The notes: generated from the sequence alone by a model not told the origin. Shown: positions 10,961-22,698, counted from the stretch's first letter. The stretch: 40,334 nucleotides of DNA from Gryganskiella cystojenkinii (GCA_015852425.1 JAAAIG010000006.1:1-40334), one strand, 5' to 3'. A program made the numbers and translations.

Positions 10961-11323
10961 GATGGATTTTGCAGAGGAGGAAAGCAGATTTCCGACAGAC
11001 TGGGAATTAAAATACAGGACCGAACTCAAATACCCCTTAACATATTTTTTTGATTTCATTTTTTTTCATGATTTTTATTGCAATTGAGACCCCAGGTCCA
11101 ACGAGCGGAGGAAATCAACAAGGGCTGCAAAAGGAGAACGGGGAATAAGATTGTGATTGTTGATGGCGGCGAATGAAGGTTGGGAGAGCAAGAATATGTA
11201 CAGCATTGGTATAGTGTTTTAACAAGGGATAGGGGGAGGAAGGTACGAAAGCACAAGCACAAGTAAAGAAACGAGAGCGATGGAACGGTAGAAAGATAGA
11301 AATAAAAAAGAGCAAGTTTTTTT
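10961..11323. other. RPS26 promoter region and 3' region of the coiled-coil gene
   Basis: A 363-bp spacer between two minus-strand genes. I see T-rich tracts (11042-11080) but no clear TATA box or RNA gene. Confidence 0.45.
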
Positions 11324-13247
11324 TTACGTGAAGGCCAGCTGCCGGAGGACATCCTCGATCTCGAGACTCACGTCCGCGATCCTGGACCGGACCTGCATCT
11401 GTTCCATCTCTGCTTCCTTAAAGTCGTTCTCGGAACGAAGGATACAATCCTCGGCATTCGTGATCTTCTCATGGAGGTCAGTAATACGATCGTCGTGAGC
11501 CCTGTAATTAAAAGGGTTCGGATGAGAAGAGTGGTTAGCATCTGCGCCACGAGTTGTTTGCGAGGAACAAGAAAAGAAGTTAAGAGCGTGATATCTGATG
11601 ATGTTGGTATATTTACCTGATCTTGATATTCACTTGATCGAGTTTCACATTAAACTGGTGCTTCATCGATGCAAACTGGCGTTCATACTTGGCCGAGAGT
11701 TGTGTCTGACACCGCGTGACCTATTGCGGAAAAGGAATTGGATGCATATTTCAATTGATATTCCTTAGACATTTTGTTCGAATGTCAAAGCAGCATTTCC
11801 TTAGAGGCATAATCGAGTTTGTATCTCTTTTACCTCCTTAAAGAGCGAACTTCCTTTCGTCAAATTGTACCGGGTCTTGACGGCCTCAAACTCATCATTG
11901 ATCGAGAGACCAAGGACATCATCCAGGTTAACCCCAAAGGACTCTAGATCGATCTGAAGGTCCTGGATATAAATCTCCTTTTCCTGAATCTCTTTTCGAA
12001 GAGCCTCGGTCCCCAAGAAGTCACTGTTCTCCTCCATCTCGGGTACAGTACTCAACAAATGACGCATTGTCATATCTCCTTCGTCCATTTTTTCGTACAG
12101 CAACTGGACCTCAGACCGTTCTTCCTCCAATTCTGAATGACCCAATTCTTTCATGGTCTCGTCCTGGAACTCCTCGAATTGTTTGTTCAGTTCTGCAATC
12201 AACGCCATCTTGTCATCAATTTCGGCTTCCATTGCATAGACCTGTTCACCCAACGTTTCAATCTCAAGTTCCCGTTCATGGTTCTGACGCTCGAGGTTTT
12301 CACAATGAGCCGTGCCGTCCTCGACCAGCTGTTCAATCTCGGCCTCCTTCTTGGTAAACTCTTGTTCGTTGTCCTTGAGTTCGGTTGAGAGTTGATTCAA
12401 TTGTGTCTCGAGTTCCTGGATTGTTTGCTTGGCCTCTTCGAGTTGGTTCTCGAGCGTCTGAACGGTTTCGAGATCGGATGGGTCCGCTGAGGCTGTCGAT
12501 GAAGGTGTCGATTCCTGAATGGGTTGTATTGACTTTGGTTGAAAAGGTAGTTGGGTTTGAATAGAGCGGTCCGTTCCAGTGACGAGCTGTGATTTCGAAT
12601 GCGGTTTCTTCTACAAGATAAAACATATATATACTTCAATGTTAATTCACGCGTTCTTTTTGAGGTTGTTCCTTGATGAAGCTCGTGCTCGCCAGAAAAA
12701 CCACGTACTTCCAAAATGCCACTGTGTTTTTGCTTTCCGCTACCAGGCGGGGGAAATGTGCGACCCTAGAAACGAGAGACGAAGTTGCGGTCAATGCACG
12801 AAGCGCGCGAGCATTCATTTTAAATTCATGTGGGCATGAAGTGGCATTGTATCAACTTACATGTGGTCTTGGTGTATTCGTGATTGCGTTCAACGGCATT
12901 GCATCGAGTATTTGCGATGATGGCTAATAAAGAACAACAAAGGTCGTGGAGAGGTTAGCAACGAAGGAACTCCATGTGCAGTTACGAAAAATGCATGAAA
13001 CCCAAGAGTCCTACCACATGGCTGATCTTTTGGGTCTTTTGTGGTGGCATGCCTTCGGCTGGCGTCTATTCGGAGAAAGAGATGGTTTAATAGAAAGGTG
13101 AGAGGTGTGACTAGGGTAACTGTGAACAAGTCCTGCAAGGTATCGATCCAATGGAATCCGTGGTGTGTTTACCTCCATCTTATTCTTGACCAAGGTTGTT
13201 GATAGGGTCATATGGAGGTGTGCCTCGACAGCATTTTCGTCCGACAT
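11324..13247 (-). CDS. Unrecognised 415-aa coiled-coil protein
   Basis: I do not recognise the family. Six minus-strand exons fit one frame: 13247-13173, 13065-13015, 12923-12861, 12610-11834, 11720-11617 and 11501-11324. All introns have GT-AG ends, and the first four exons are exact multiples of three. The start is MSDENAVEAHLH. Residues 1-63 are polar and probably disordered. Exon 4 (about 64-322) begins with an S/T/P/Q linker, then a long heptad-rich coiled coil from LETVQTLENQLEEAKQTIQE through ERELEIETLGEQVYAMEAEI. After LGLSINDEFEAVKTRYNLTK there is a second helical segment (SAKYERQFASMKHQFNVK and EKITNAEDCILRSENDFKEA), and the protein ends LRQLAFT. The alternation looks like a structural or scaffolding protein. 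It is divergent from CDT1 across a 380-bp shared promoter, which suggests but does not show a cell-cycle role. The three small 5' exons are less certain than the rest. Confidence 0.75.
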
Positions 13248-13627
13248 TATTAATCGCAGATGCTCCTGAAGAAGGAAGCCGTGAGTTGTTGCTGGCTGGT
13301 TGTTCTGATGCGTGTGTTGGAGGTAAAGTGTATGAGAGTATCTGTATTGACTAAAGAGGGACTGACTAGGTCTTTGAAGGAAGAGAAAGAGGTGCAGTCA
13401 GAAAAAGATAATTGCACGCCATTGAAGAAAAGAAGGGACGCGTTGTTGTCATGGAAGGAGAAATCATCGCAAAAGTTGCGCCGCTTTAACAGTCTTTTTT
13501 CTTACTTTCTCTCCGTGCCTTTTTTTCTTTTTCTTCACGTCTTCTTCAGCTCTCTCCACCACTCCATTGCTCCCTCACTTTTCCCCATCAATCCCCAGTG
13601 AAAAGAAAGAAAAAAAAAAAAGAAACA
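13248..13627. promoter_or_regulatory. Divergent promoter shared by the coiled-coil gene and CDT1
   Basis: A 380-bp intergenic region lies between two start codons on opposite strands. The CDT1-proximal 120 bp is CT-rich, ending in an A-rich stretch just before the ATG. It contains one ACGCGT (13438-13443). Confidence 0.6.
13438..13443. promoter_or_regulatory. Candidate MluI cell-cycle box (ACGCGT)
   Basis: ACGCGT is the core site of the fungal G1/S factor MBF. It lies 185-190 bp upstream of the CDT1 start and about 190 bp upstream of the divergent gene. The 6-mer occurs roughly ten times across the window, about chance frequency, so its support comes from position and from the known MBF control of fission yeast cdt1, not from rarity. 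Confidence 0.35.
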
Positions 13628-16074
13628 ATGGCAACAGGAGCTCAATTGCCCATCAGCATCGTCGCGAGGAAATCAAAGTCGGCGCTCGGTCAGAGGACCA
13701 TCGTCTCGGTAAGAAGGTCTTGTTTTCTTCATTGTTGCTCATTTCCTTTAGTTTCGCAAGACTAACGACTCCATGCTTTTTGTGTTTTGAATGGACAATA
13801 GAAATTCGCTCCATCCACCACGACCGCTGATGCTGTCAAGGATGCAGAAACTGGCACACAAACACCACCTTCACCTGCAGAGGCCTATGTGCGTAGGACT
13901 GGAAATGTGATTCTCTCCATGGAAGAGAAACTTGTAAGGAGAAATCAAAAGGCCGATTGCATGCGGAGACAAGGCGGATTCTTTGTTCAACCAATCACTC
14001 TATGAACAACGATGCTAACTTTGTTATATGCTCGTGTCTGTTATGTCGGATAGGCATCCTACAGGAACTTGAAGGAGGCTGCTGAGCAGGCAAGGACCAC
14101 TGATGGCCGTAAAAAGAGTACGCGCTCGACCGCATCGACCAGCACCAAAAAGACTGCAACAACGCCAAAACGAAGTGGTAGCTCAAAAACCATCGTCCCC
14201 AGTTCAAATCAGTCAAGACTCAGCTTTGGAAATGTCGAATCGCCCACACTATGCTTAACAACTTCTACCAAGAGTGAGGAATCGAGCCCCGCGCAATCAC
14301 AAGACGTTTCGTCCCAGAATGATATCTCAGCCTTGACACCACCTCAATCGGACGACTTTATGGGCGAGACGGCTCCTAACGGATCCGAAGGAGACGATTC
14401 ATCACCGATGCCACCTCCAAGATACGACGATGTCGTTCAGGAGCAACGTAGACTGGAGCTCTTGCGTCAAGACGAGATCACGATCATAGAAAACAAACAA
14501 GGGACTACAGAACTCAGATTGAGGTCTCATCTTCGCTCACATCGTCTTGAGGTCGCCAGCAGTACAGGAAACGAATCACAATCAACGACAGCACGAGAAG
14601 ATAGCAAACCCGATCATATACCAAATAAGCGTCTCATTGCTACTATTGCAACATCAACAACTGCGACAGAGTCAGAGTCAGCAGAACAACAATCCTTACC
14701 GACGCATCTGAACACGCTTTATACCATCTTCAACGGTCTCGAATCCGTCCTGACCTTCCTCAACGGTCAAAAACGACTTTGTTTCTATCACAAATCCAAA
14801 AAGCAGGTTGAACTTCAATGTGGAAGGTACGAAAGGAAATATCATCCTAGAGAACACTCGACAGATCTGACCTTATTCTGCAAGTGGCGCTGACGGATAT
14901 CTCTCTTTTTTTCTTTGGTTTTATAGGAATTTCGAGTTGAAGCATCTGGCCCAATTCATCACTGTCATGCCGGAGGCCTACCGCCTAACAGCAGCTCCTT
15001 GTTTAGTGGGAGAGACTCGTATGCGATCCATCTTGATCCAGACCGTGGACCTGGAGGACGAATCCTCGGGACCATACCGGACACAACCTGATCGACGAAA
15101 AGAATTGTTCCGAGAACGATTAATGGATCATGTCAAACAGGAGCATGAAGTAAGAAGAATGATCACACGACATGTCGATTGGCCTTTTTCTCATATTCTC
15201 ATACACTTTCTTTCTTTTCAGTTACTTCTTTATGTATTCACCCAATTCTAACTATTTTTGACACTGTATGATATAGGCATTCCTGCGAACCACAAAATCC
15301 AAAGGCAAGGATTTACCACCAGGACAATGGCACACGGAATTTGATCTGGAGCAAGTCAGCGAGATCAAAGAGTCGACTCTCCCGGAATTCAAAGCCCCGA
15401 GCGTGGATATTCGGGACTATGGACTCAAAAAAGACGTTCCGATGAGTCCTGCAACTTCTTTGACGAGTCAGAGAAGTAGTCTCGCTTCTCCTGTAACGAC
15501 GCTGAACAGTAACCTTGTTGCGACATCGACATCTACAGCTGCTACTACAGGAGGAGCATCTCGCGCGTTGGACTCATTGGCGGCTATTACAGCAAGGGTA
15601 AGGACAACAGATATAAGAGAACTCGACAGATTTTGATCAACACCTATTTTTCATCTCAATGTTTCTGACGTGAAGATCTTTTCTTTTCTTTTCTTTTTCA
15701 TGTAGATTCGACAAAAGCAATTGGATTTGAAAAAGATTCGTGGAGAGCAACCGACCGTGGAGGAAAAGCACCGAGGCTTGATCGCAGCACGTCTGCCCAG
15801 CGTCTTTGATGTGATTCGGTTCCGCCGGATCGATGTCATGGCCGTGAGCGACTTGACGGAAAAGATTGTCAAGAGCAGTCGACAACCCATCTCGGAACAA
15901 GAAGGACGCGAGAGTCTGGAGATGATGGTCGAGATCTTGCCGGAATGGTGTACTATTTTCAGTCTTGCGGATGGAATCCCTTATTTCAAGGTGTTGAAAG
16001 TCAACAGCGAGGGCAAGCCTGTCTTGCATAACGAGCGTGAACTTCGTGCGAGATTAGTGGATAGTGGTCGCTAA
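13628..16074 (+). CDS. CDT1: DNA replication licensing factor Cdt1
   Basis: Cdt1 loads the MCM2-7 helicase onto origins with ORC and Cdc6. Six exons: 13628-13708, 13802-13933, 14054-14826, 14927-15149, 15277-15597 and 15706-16074, which together encode 632 residues with every junction in frame. Residues 1-280 are basic and S/T-rich, including a QRTIVSKF segment at 22-29 that partly fits a PCNA-interacting degron. From about 286 comes the geminin-binding/winged-helix region: LPTHLNTLYTIFNGLESVLTF, then GRNFELKHLAQFITVMPEAY and SILIQTVDL. Residues about 540-625 form the C-terminal MCM-binding winged helix: LPSVFDVIRFRRIDVMAVSD, then SLEMMVEILPEWCTIFSLADG and PYFKV. Domain order and length suit the family. 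It is divergent from the coiled-coil gene and convergent with the glutamine synthetase gene. Confidence 0.87.
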
Positions 16075-16391
16075 ATAACCCCCTCTAACTGCAAAGACTG
16101 TACATAAACAAGTGTTTCCCTGCTCTGAAAATATTTGTTCCGTATCCTGTCGGCGATATCTTCCTCTCCATTTTGATGTATGTCTCTGCATTGAGAATGG
16201 TGTCTGTTCAGGAGAATTTCAAAGAAGGCTACAACTACAAGGATGTCATTTTAAACGTGTTTGCTGATGGATTTTTTATTTGTTACAAACGAGAATTCTT
16301 TCCTTATTTTCTTTATGATGTTATTACAAGAGTATTCGAACCTCGACTTTTTTTTTTGCTGCCACTTCAAATGGACCCCCACACAGTCACT
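16075..16391. other. Convergent 3' spacer between CDT1 and glutamine synthetase
   Basis: These 317 bp between two stop codons must hold both 3' untranslated regions. There is a short T run near 16349-16358 and no frame or RNA gene that I can support. Confidence 0.5.
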
Positions 16392-18899
16392 TTAGAACCA
16401 CAATAACTCGCTGTAGTGAGGGATAGGGTAGAACTTGTCGGCGGTCAGGGTCTCGAGCTTATCAGCGACTGCACGAGCATCGTTCAAGGCTGGGGAGACA
16501 TGAGCGCAGGCAAACTTGGCTTCCTCAACGGGGTCATCACCGACATGGTGCATCTTGTGGATCACCTCATCCAAGTTAGCGATTGCGGCTTGAAGTTCCT
16601 TCACGACAGGTGTCAATGCCTGCAAGGCCGACAACTCGGGACTGGAGGCCTCACCCTCAATGCCGTTCAACAACTGAACCGTCTGAGCCAACTGACCACG
16701 GTACTCGAAAGCGGCGGGCAAAATCTGGGAGGCGAGCAAAGTGCGGAGTGTTGAGGCCTCGACGAGAAGATCCTTGGCGTAACGCTCCTGGAGAATCAAA
16801 TGACGGGACTGCAACTCGGAGGTGGTAAAGATACCGAGCTTGGTCAACATCTCGGAGTGAACAGGGTTCAAGAGCTGCTCAAAGGCTTCAGGCGAGGTCT
16901 TGATGTTGGGCAAACCACGGCGCTCGGCTTCTTGGATCCATGCATCCGAGTAACCATCACCCTCGAAACGGACCGACTTGGTCGAGGCAATAAACTTCTT
17001 CACGACAGCGATCTTGTCGGCGTCCGAGGGGTAAGAGCGATCGCCCATCTGCTCACGCAAGGCTGCGGTGACATCCTGAAGGGCAGAAGAGACAGCCGCG
17101 TTCAAGATTGTGACAGGGAAAGCTGGCGACTGCTTGGAACCGACGGCACGGAACTCAAATTTGTTACCAGTAAAGGCAAAAGGAGAGGTACGGTTACGAT
17201 CCGTCAAGTCACGAGCAATGCTGGGGAGGGAAGCGACCTTAACATCCAAAACCTTGCCACCGAGCTTGATGGACTGGATCTCTGGGACCGAAAAGTTCTT
17301 GATGGGACGGCTCTCCTCGATGGAATCCAAGACCTCGGTCAAGTGCTCGCCCAAGAAGACGGAGACGATCATGGGAGGAGCCTCACAGGCACCAAGACGG
17401 TGCTCGTTCGAGGAAGACGCGATCGAGGTACGCAAGAGACCGCCGTGGTTCTGAACCGCATGAAGGACAGCAACCAAGACGAGCAAGAAGCGGTAGTTGG
17501 TCTCGGGCTTGACAGTGGGATCCAACAGGTTCTCACCGCGATCCGTGGACATGGACCAGTTGCAGTGCTTGCCAGATCCGTTCACACCCTTGAAGGGCTT
17601 CTCGTGGTAAAGGACCTTGAGCTTGTTCTTGTGTGCGACCTTGGAAAGGACATCCATGGTCAACAGGTTGTGATCCACGGCCAAGGAAGCCTCCTCGAAA
17701 ATAGGAGCCAACTCGAACTGTTGGGGTGCAACCTCGTTGTGACGGGTCTTGACGGGGACACCAAGACGGAACAACTCGAGCTCGGCCTCGGACATGGTTG
17801 CAAGAACCTTGGAGGGGATACGACCAAAGTAATGATCATCCATTTGCTGGTGCTTGGGTGGCAAATTTCCGACCAAAGTACGACCCGTGTGCTTGAGATC
17901 GGGGCGGAGAGAGTAGAGGGAGCGATCGACGAGGAAGTATTCCTGTTCGGTTCCGAGAGTGGTGTAGACGTGAGAGGTACGGGGCTGAGCACCAACGGGG
18001 ACGGGATCGATCAAGTTCAAGAGCTCGCAGGCAGACTTCGCAATCGCAGAGGTGGAACGGAGGAGGACAGTTTTCTCGTCAAGGGCATCGCCGTTGTAAG
18101 AGATGAAAACCGAGGGAATGTAAAGAACCGAGGTTCCGTGGGGACCTTCCTGGATGAACATGGGCGAAGTGGTGTCCCAGACGGTGTAACCACGGGCCTC
18201 AAAAGTGGTACGCATACCTCCGGAGGGGAATGACGAAGCATCGGGCTCGGCTTGGAGCAACTGCGATCCAGAAAATGCGTCGATGGCAGTGACCTAGGTT
18301 GTCATGAGTAATTAATGGAAAGAAAGCAGCGGATAAAAGGTTTAGATCATTGCGTTTTTCTTTTGCATAATCAGGTTGTAGCAACTTAAGGCCCCATGTC
18401 CTCGTGTCGATGATAAAACGGCCCGCTTTTTTTCTCCTTCGTCATAACCTTGTTTTAAGTTTTGACTGCTTTTTCATGTTCGATCCGTCATCGATTTTTT
18501 TTCATTTTCAAATGATGATCTTACCTCCTCACCGTTGGCAGAAAAGCTCGACTTTAATGAAAGGAAAGCATCGTGCTTCTCAGCAGTGGTACCGGTCTGG
18601 GGCTGGAACCAATGTGTAAAGTGGGTAGCACCGCGATCCATGGCCCAGATACGGACGGCATGAGCAATCGCATCCGCAGTCGACTTGTCCAACGACTGGC
18701 GACCGCGCATCTGTTTCAAGAACGAGGCATAAGCGGGCTTGGGCAGGGCCTTGGCGATCTGTTGGAGATGAAAGACATTCTCACCAAAGATCTCGGAGGT
18801 GTAGACAGGTTTACCATCGGCCTTTTTTGGGTAGGAGATGGAACGGGTAGGACGGTTGATGTTGTCCTGAAGAGACTCGATACGGGCTTGATTGGCCAT
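16392..18899 (-). CDS. Type III glutamine synthetase (GlnN-like GSIII)
   Basis: Condenses ammonia and glutamate to glutamine using ATP. Two exons: 18899-18525 (125 codons) and 18293-16392, with one 231-bp intron, giving 758 residues, close to the large GSIII size and about twice that of the usual eukaryotic GSII. Motifs in order: FGENVFHLQQIAKALPK near the N-terminus, the SIII-type block ATHFTHWFQPQTGTTAEKHD (about 100-115), GTEQEYFLVD (about 239-248), RHNEVAPQQFELAP (about 309-322), KGVNGSGKHCNWSMSTD (about 360-376) and ASSSNEHRLGACEAPPMI (about 417-434). The catalytic core therefore looks complete, and the start at MANQARIESL is the first in-frame ATG. A TATA-like site lies 182 bp upstream and GATA-type sites lie near 19119-19142. 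It is convergent with CDT1. Identification is certain at family level. Confidence 0.97.
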
Positions 18900-21581
18900 T
18901 GTGTTGTGAAGAAGGGTATATATTTACAAAGAGGGAGGAAGAGAAGGAAGAAAGGAGAAGGAGGGAAAGTATTAAGAGTAATAGAAAAAGGATGGGAGAG
19001 TAGTATTGAGGTTTTTTTGCGTGTTGAAAGGAGAATTGTGATATCAAAAAGAGAGAGAGAAGAAGGCGACAACGCCGAGCTATTTAAAGGGTTTCGGTTC
19101 GAGTTGGATGATTATGGATGATAAGGACGAGATCGATGATAGACCCGGGGGCACGCATATTTGAGAAATGGATCGTTGGGTTCGGTCATTTCAGGCACAC
19201 GACATAGAGAAAAGAGTCCGGCCCTCCCTTTTGAAATAAAATAAGAATCATTGAATCAATTTCCCCAACCTTAAAGTGATCAATGACGGGTTGGATAGGG
19301 TGGGGAGCAGTCACCCACCAACTTTTTTTTGGTCTTCACTCTCGGGCAAAAAAAAGATAGCCTTTCGCCTTTGTCCTTACTCTCGTCCCTCTCGCGTGCC
19401 TTCGGTGGGGGAGGGAACAGCAGAAAAGAGAAACTGTATGGACAATATTAGCGGGTTTATTCGGCCCCCTAAGGTCCAACGGACTTTCTTTGAACCTGCT
19501 CGCATCCTTCGACGTTACACACAGTGGCCTTCAGGATAAGTGTTGTATTCATCAGGACCCCTTTCATGCTTTCTGGGGTCTCGTTCGCGAACAACGGTCC
19601 TCGTCATATAATCCGTAGAGGGGACTATGTGTCTCCTTTTTTCGGTACATCCTTAGACTGCTCACCAACGAGGGGGTAAAAATGTTGATCGCTGGCTCTG
19701 AATTGTTAACACGCCGAGAACGATATGTCAAAAAAGATTTGCAGTCGAGCGCACGGCTGCCGATGTCCTGATCTTCCGCTCCTTGTTCCATTGTGCCATC
19801 CTTGTGCAGAAGTAATAAAATCGAATGTTAGATTATGAAAGGAGACCTCAAGGGAGCAATGGCCATTGATCGCGGCACAGAACAACAGAACATAGGTGCC
19901 AATTCAGTTTAGATCCGAAAACAAAATGACTTGGACAACCGGTTGTCGAGACGAAAAGGCCATGTCTAATAAATCCATTAGCAGAAATAGATCTCATGGA
20001 CCATGTTCTCTTTTGACGGTGGACTGGGATTAACATGAATCTCGACTATGTTGTCCGAGGGAGGAAACGGGTGGAAACATCGTATCTTGTTGACTTTTTT
20101 TTACCCCGCAAATTGGACCTTCTATTTTCGGGATTGCCCATTGTCTCGCCTTTACTTTCCTTGAGAGGAGATGAACTCCGGTACATTAGGAGCGTCCGAC
20201 CAGTCCTACCAGGGAAGGCTGTTTTCTATCCTAACCTCGTGCTTTCCAGTTTGTGGAGATGGTTATCCCCAACTTGGCAGATCCGCAATGTCGATCGGAT
20301 CATGTTTTGTGGAGAAGGGTGACAGGAGATGCAATGCTTTTGTTTTTGTAAGAAGGAGGAGGGACTTTGAAAATGAGCTATAAAGGACTGAATTCTATGA
20401 GTGAAGAAGGCGAAAAGCGAAGAAAGAGTAAAGAAGAGAGATCAAAGAGGCATTTTAGGATCTTTTCTTTTTTTCAGAACGCGATACACGCGTTTGTTGC
20501 TTGGGATAATGGTGATGCTGTTGTTGTTATTGTTGTTGTTTTTAGTTCTTGGACTCGATGCCTTTTGACAGCAGTTTAACATTTGCAACGATAACGCGAC
20601 ACAGCATCGATCGTCCGACATGCAAGGGGAGTTTGTTCGTGGAACAATCCAGACCGAGTTATACAGGGGCAGGCTACTATTTTCTCGATCACGTTCTAGT
20701 CATGTCATCGGCCATCATCACAACCATTGTTCGTCATTGTTATCAATAGAACGAGAAGTTACCTTTTAGTCTTGAGCTAGTTGTCTTTTGGTGGCCAAAT
20801 CACGAGAGTCCAAAAAAATAAAGTTTTCATGGTTACCCTTCGGATATCCTCGGAACACGTGCCTTTTCATTTTCTTCTCTGATAAGGGATTAGTTTTAAC
20901 TGGCTGTTCTCTCACTGGAGACGTGGACCCTGCTATTTTCATCCATCTTTTGCTCTCCCTATCGCGTCCGCCCGACCTCATTTTTTGACACGAATTTGGC
21001 GCATATTTCCTCGCGTTTGGGGCAGGGAGCATTCCAACATTACGTACGACCCCATAGACTCCCCTCCCCCACTCGTCTTTCATATTTCGCCGCGTAAATA
21101 CAGTTGGTGGCGATGAACCGCACCCTGTTTCGCGAACTTCCAATTCTATCACTCGCGATCTTCTCCGAGTATACTCCTTGTGGTCTACATTAGTATCTGC
21201 GTATCCGGGGGCGGACATCCTCTCTTTGAACATTTTTGTCCAATACTTTTTTTTCTGTTTTGCTATGGATACCGTTGCGCACGTACGAAATGATGATGAA
21301 GAATCGCACTCTAAGAATGCGGTTTCCTCTCACGATTATTTTTTTAAAAGTGAAAACACAGAGTTGTAAAAAAGGGGGGATTTGATTCAAGATCCCGGTG
21401 CAGATTGACATGGTCTGTTCGTTTCCATTCCAATAGTGATCGTCGGTCGAGTCTCATGTCCAAAAATACACCTTCCACTCTTTGATCGTAAATTTCATTT
21501 TTTCATATTATTTGCAAGTCTAAAATTCACATACTCGTCTCCTCTCACACAAATACGTACATACACACATTTTATTTTGCA
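18900..21581. other. 2.7-kb gene-free spacer
   Basis: Lies between the divergent GSIII and first VOC genes. The longest frame (155 codons, minus, 20766-21233) has no recognisable motif, no intron structure and no CT-rich leader. No RNA gene is seen. Two copies of TTGGTGGC lie at 20788 and 21104, in the part nearest the VOC cluster. Confidence 0.55.
19081..19088 (-). promoter_or_regulatory. Candidate TATA box of the GSIII gene
   Basis: TTTAAATA on the minus strand, 182 bp upstream of the GSIII start. Two HGATAR words (TGATAA at 19119 and TGATAG at 19137, plus strand) follow within 60 bp. About one HGATAR is expected per 340 bp on both strands, so the pair is only suggestive of nitrogen control. 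Confidence 0.35.
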
Positions 21582-22412
21582 ATGTCCTCGTCAAATGGAA
21601 AATCGACGGCGGCGAATAGTCAATCGGTTGCAACCAGTACTCAAAGATCTCAAGTACCCGCTGGTGTCTTGCACCACTTGAGTCTGTCGGTCGGGAACAT
21701 GGAAAAATCCGTCCCATTCTACAAGTTACTCTGTGTTGATATAATGGGGTTTGCAGAGCTTCACAACATGGCTGAGCATGCCATGTGGTGGAAATATGGC
21801 GCAGGAGGTAATTACAAAAGAACAATTTCAGCAAAGAAAAAAAGAAAGGCCTTTAGTCTTACCTGGGTTCTATCTTTTTCTTTGAATTTAACAACGCAGC
21901 CATCGGAATCTCTCCAGGAACGACTGCAGCGCATAACAAATTCAACCCGGGTAATAATAATATTATCCCTCCTCGTCATTTTAGACAGAGTGCGGAACCC
22001 ATATTCAATCTTTTACTGATAGATTGATTCCAAAATAACACGAAAATTATCACGAACCCATAACTTCGTAATTAGGACTCCATCATATCGCGTTCAATCT
22101 TGAGTCTCGTGAACAGGTCGATGCGGCTTTTCAAAAACTAGAGACGTTTTATGCTGCGCATGCTGGCCAAGAGATGGGTCAGATTCTAGATTCGCCAGCC
22201 GAGTATCAATACATGCCGGGATATTATGCGTAACGTCTGGCGGAGTGACCAATTATCATCGGCCAAGCAAAAAAAGAAAATCAATGGTTTCAATTGATTG
22301 ACCAAGCTTGCCACCAATTTTTTGAACGATTCCATCTTTTAGCGTGTTCTGCACCGATCCAGATGGCATCAAAGTCGAACTGGTTCATACGCCTCCTTCG
22401 GCGTATCCTTAG
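21582..22412 (+). CDS. VOC/glyoxalase-fold protein, copy A (166 aa)
   Basis: A vicinal-oxygen-chelate fold protein, a family that includes glyoxalase I, dioxygenases and antibiotic-resistance enzymes. Four exons: 21582-21807, 21900-21950, 22076-22229 and 22343-22412. All are GT-AG and sum to 167 codons including the stop. There is a 28-residue S/T/Q-rich N-terminal extension that copies B and C lack. The fold's landmarks are VLHHLSLSVGNMEKSVPFY (His31/32), GISPGTTAAHNKFNPG, GLHHIAFNLESREQVDAAF (His95/96), the ILDSPAEYQYMPGYYA block and VFCTDPDGIKVELV with the terminal acidic ligand candidate (Glu). The substrate cannot be told from sequence. It heads a tandem array with B and C and has two introns that they lack. 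Confidence 0.86.
22308..22320 (-). promoter_or_regulatory. Inverted copy of the GGTGGCAA element in intron 3 of VOC copy A
   Basis: Read on the minus strand, AAATTGGTGGCAA matches 13 of 13 bases with the element at 22696-22708 upstream of copy B. Confidence 0.4.
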
Positions 22413-22698
22413 GCCCCAAGAAAGGGAGGAAAGAGTGGACGAATTGAGAGGGAGATCATTCTGCCGGTTGGAAAAATTTCTATGAATGTTGCCAGGGATA
22501 CGTCAGTTGACGAAAGGATCTTTCAATTGGCGTTTCCTTTTTTTACAATAGATGACTGCGTAGATGACTGCGTAGATGTTCAGTGAGCTTCTCCTTCTAT
22601 TTTGTAATTCAGCGTTTCTGTAGTACAGTCGCCATTGCATGAATGGATGACAAAATAGAAACGAACAAAAAAAAAGGACGCCGGTCAATCAATTCAAA

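Noticed and set aside
16800..18233. 477-codon plus-strand frame
   Set aside because: It is antisense to the glutamine synthetase exon, where strong codon bias leaves the opposite frame open.
19119..19142. GATA-factor sites as proof of nitrogen control of GSIII
   Set aside because: HGATAR is expected about once per 340 bp, so two sites are not significant alone; it is mentioned only as a possibility.
20766..21233. 155-codon open frame on the minus strand
   Set aside because: It lacks any recognised motif, has no gene-like leader, and lies in a spacer full of similar chance frames.
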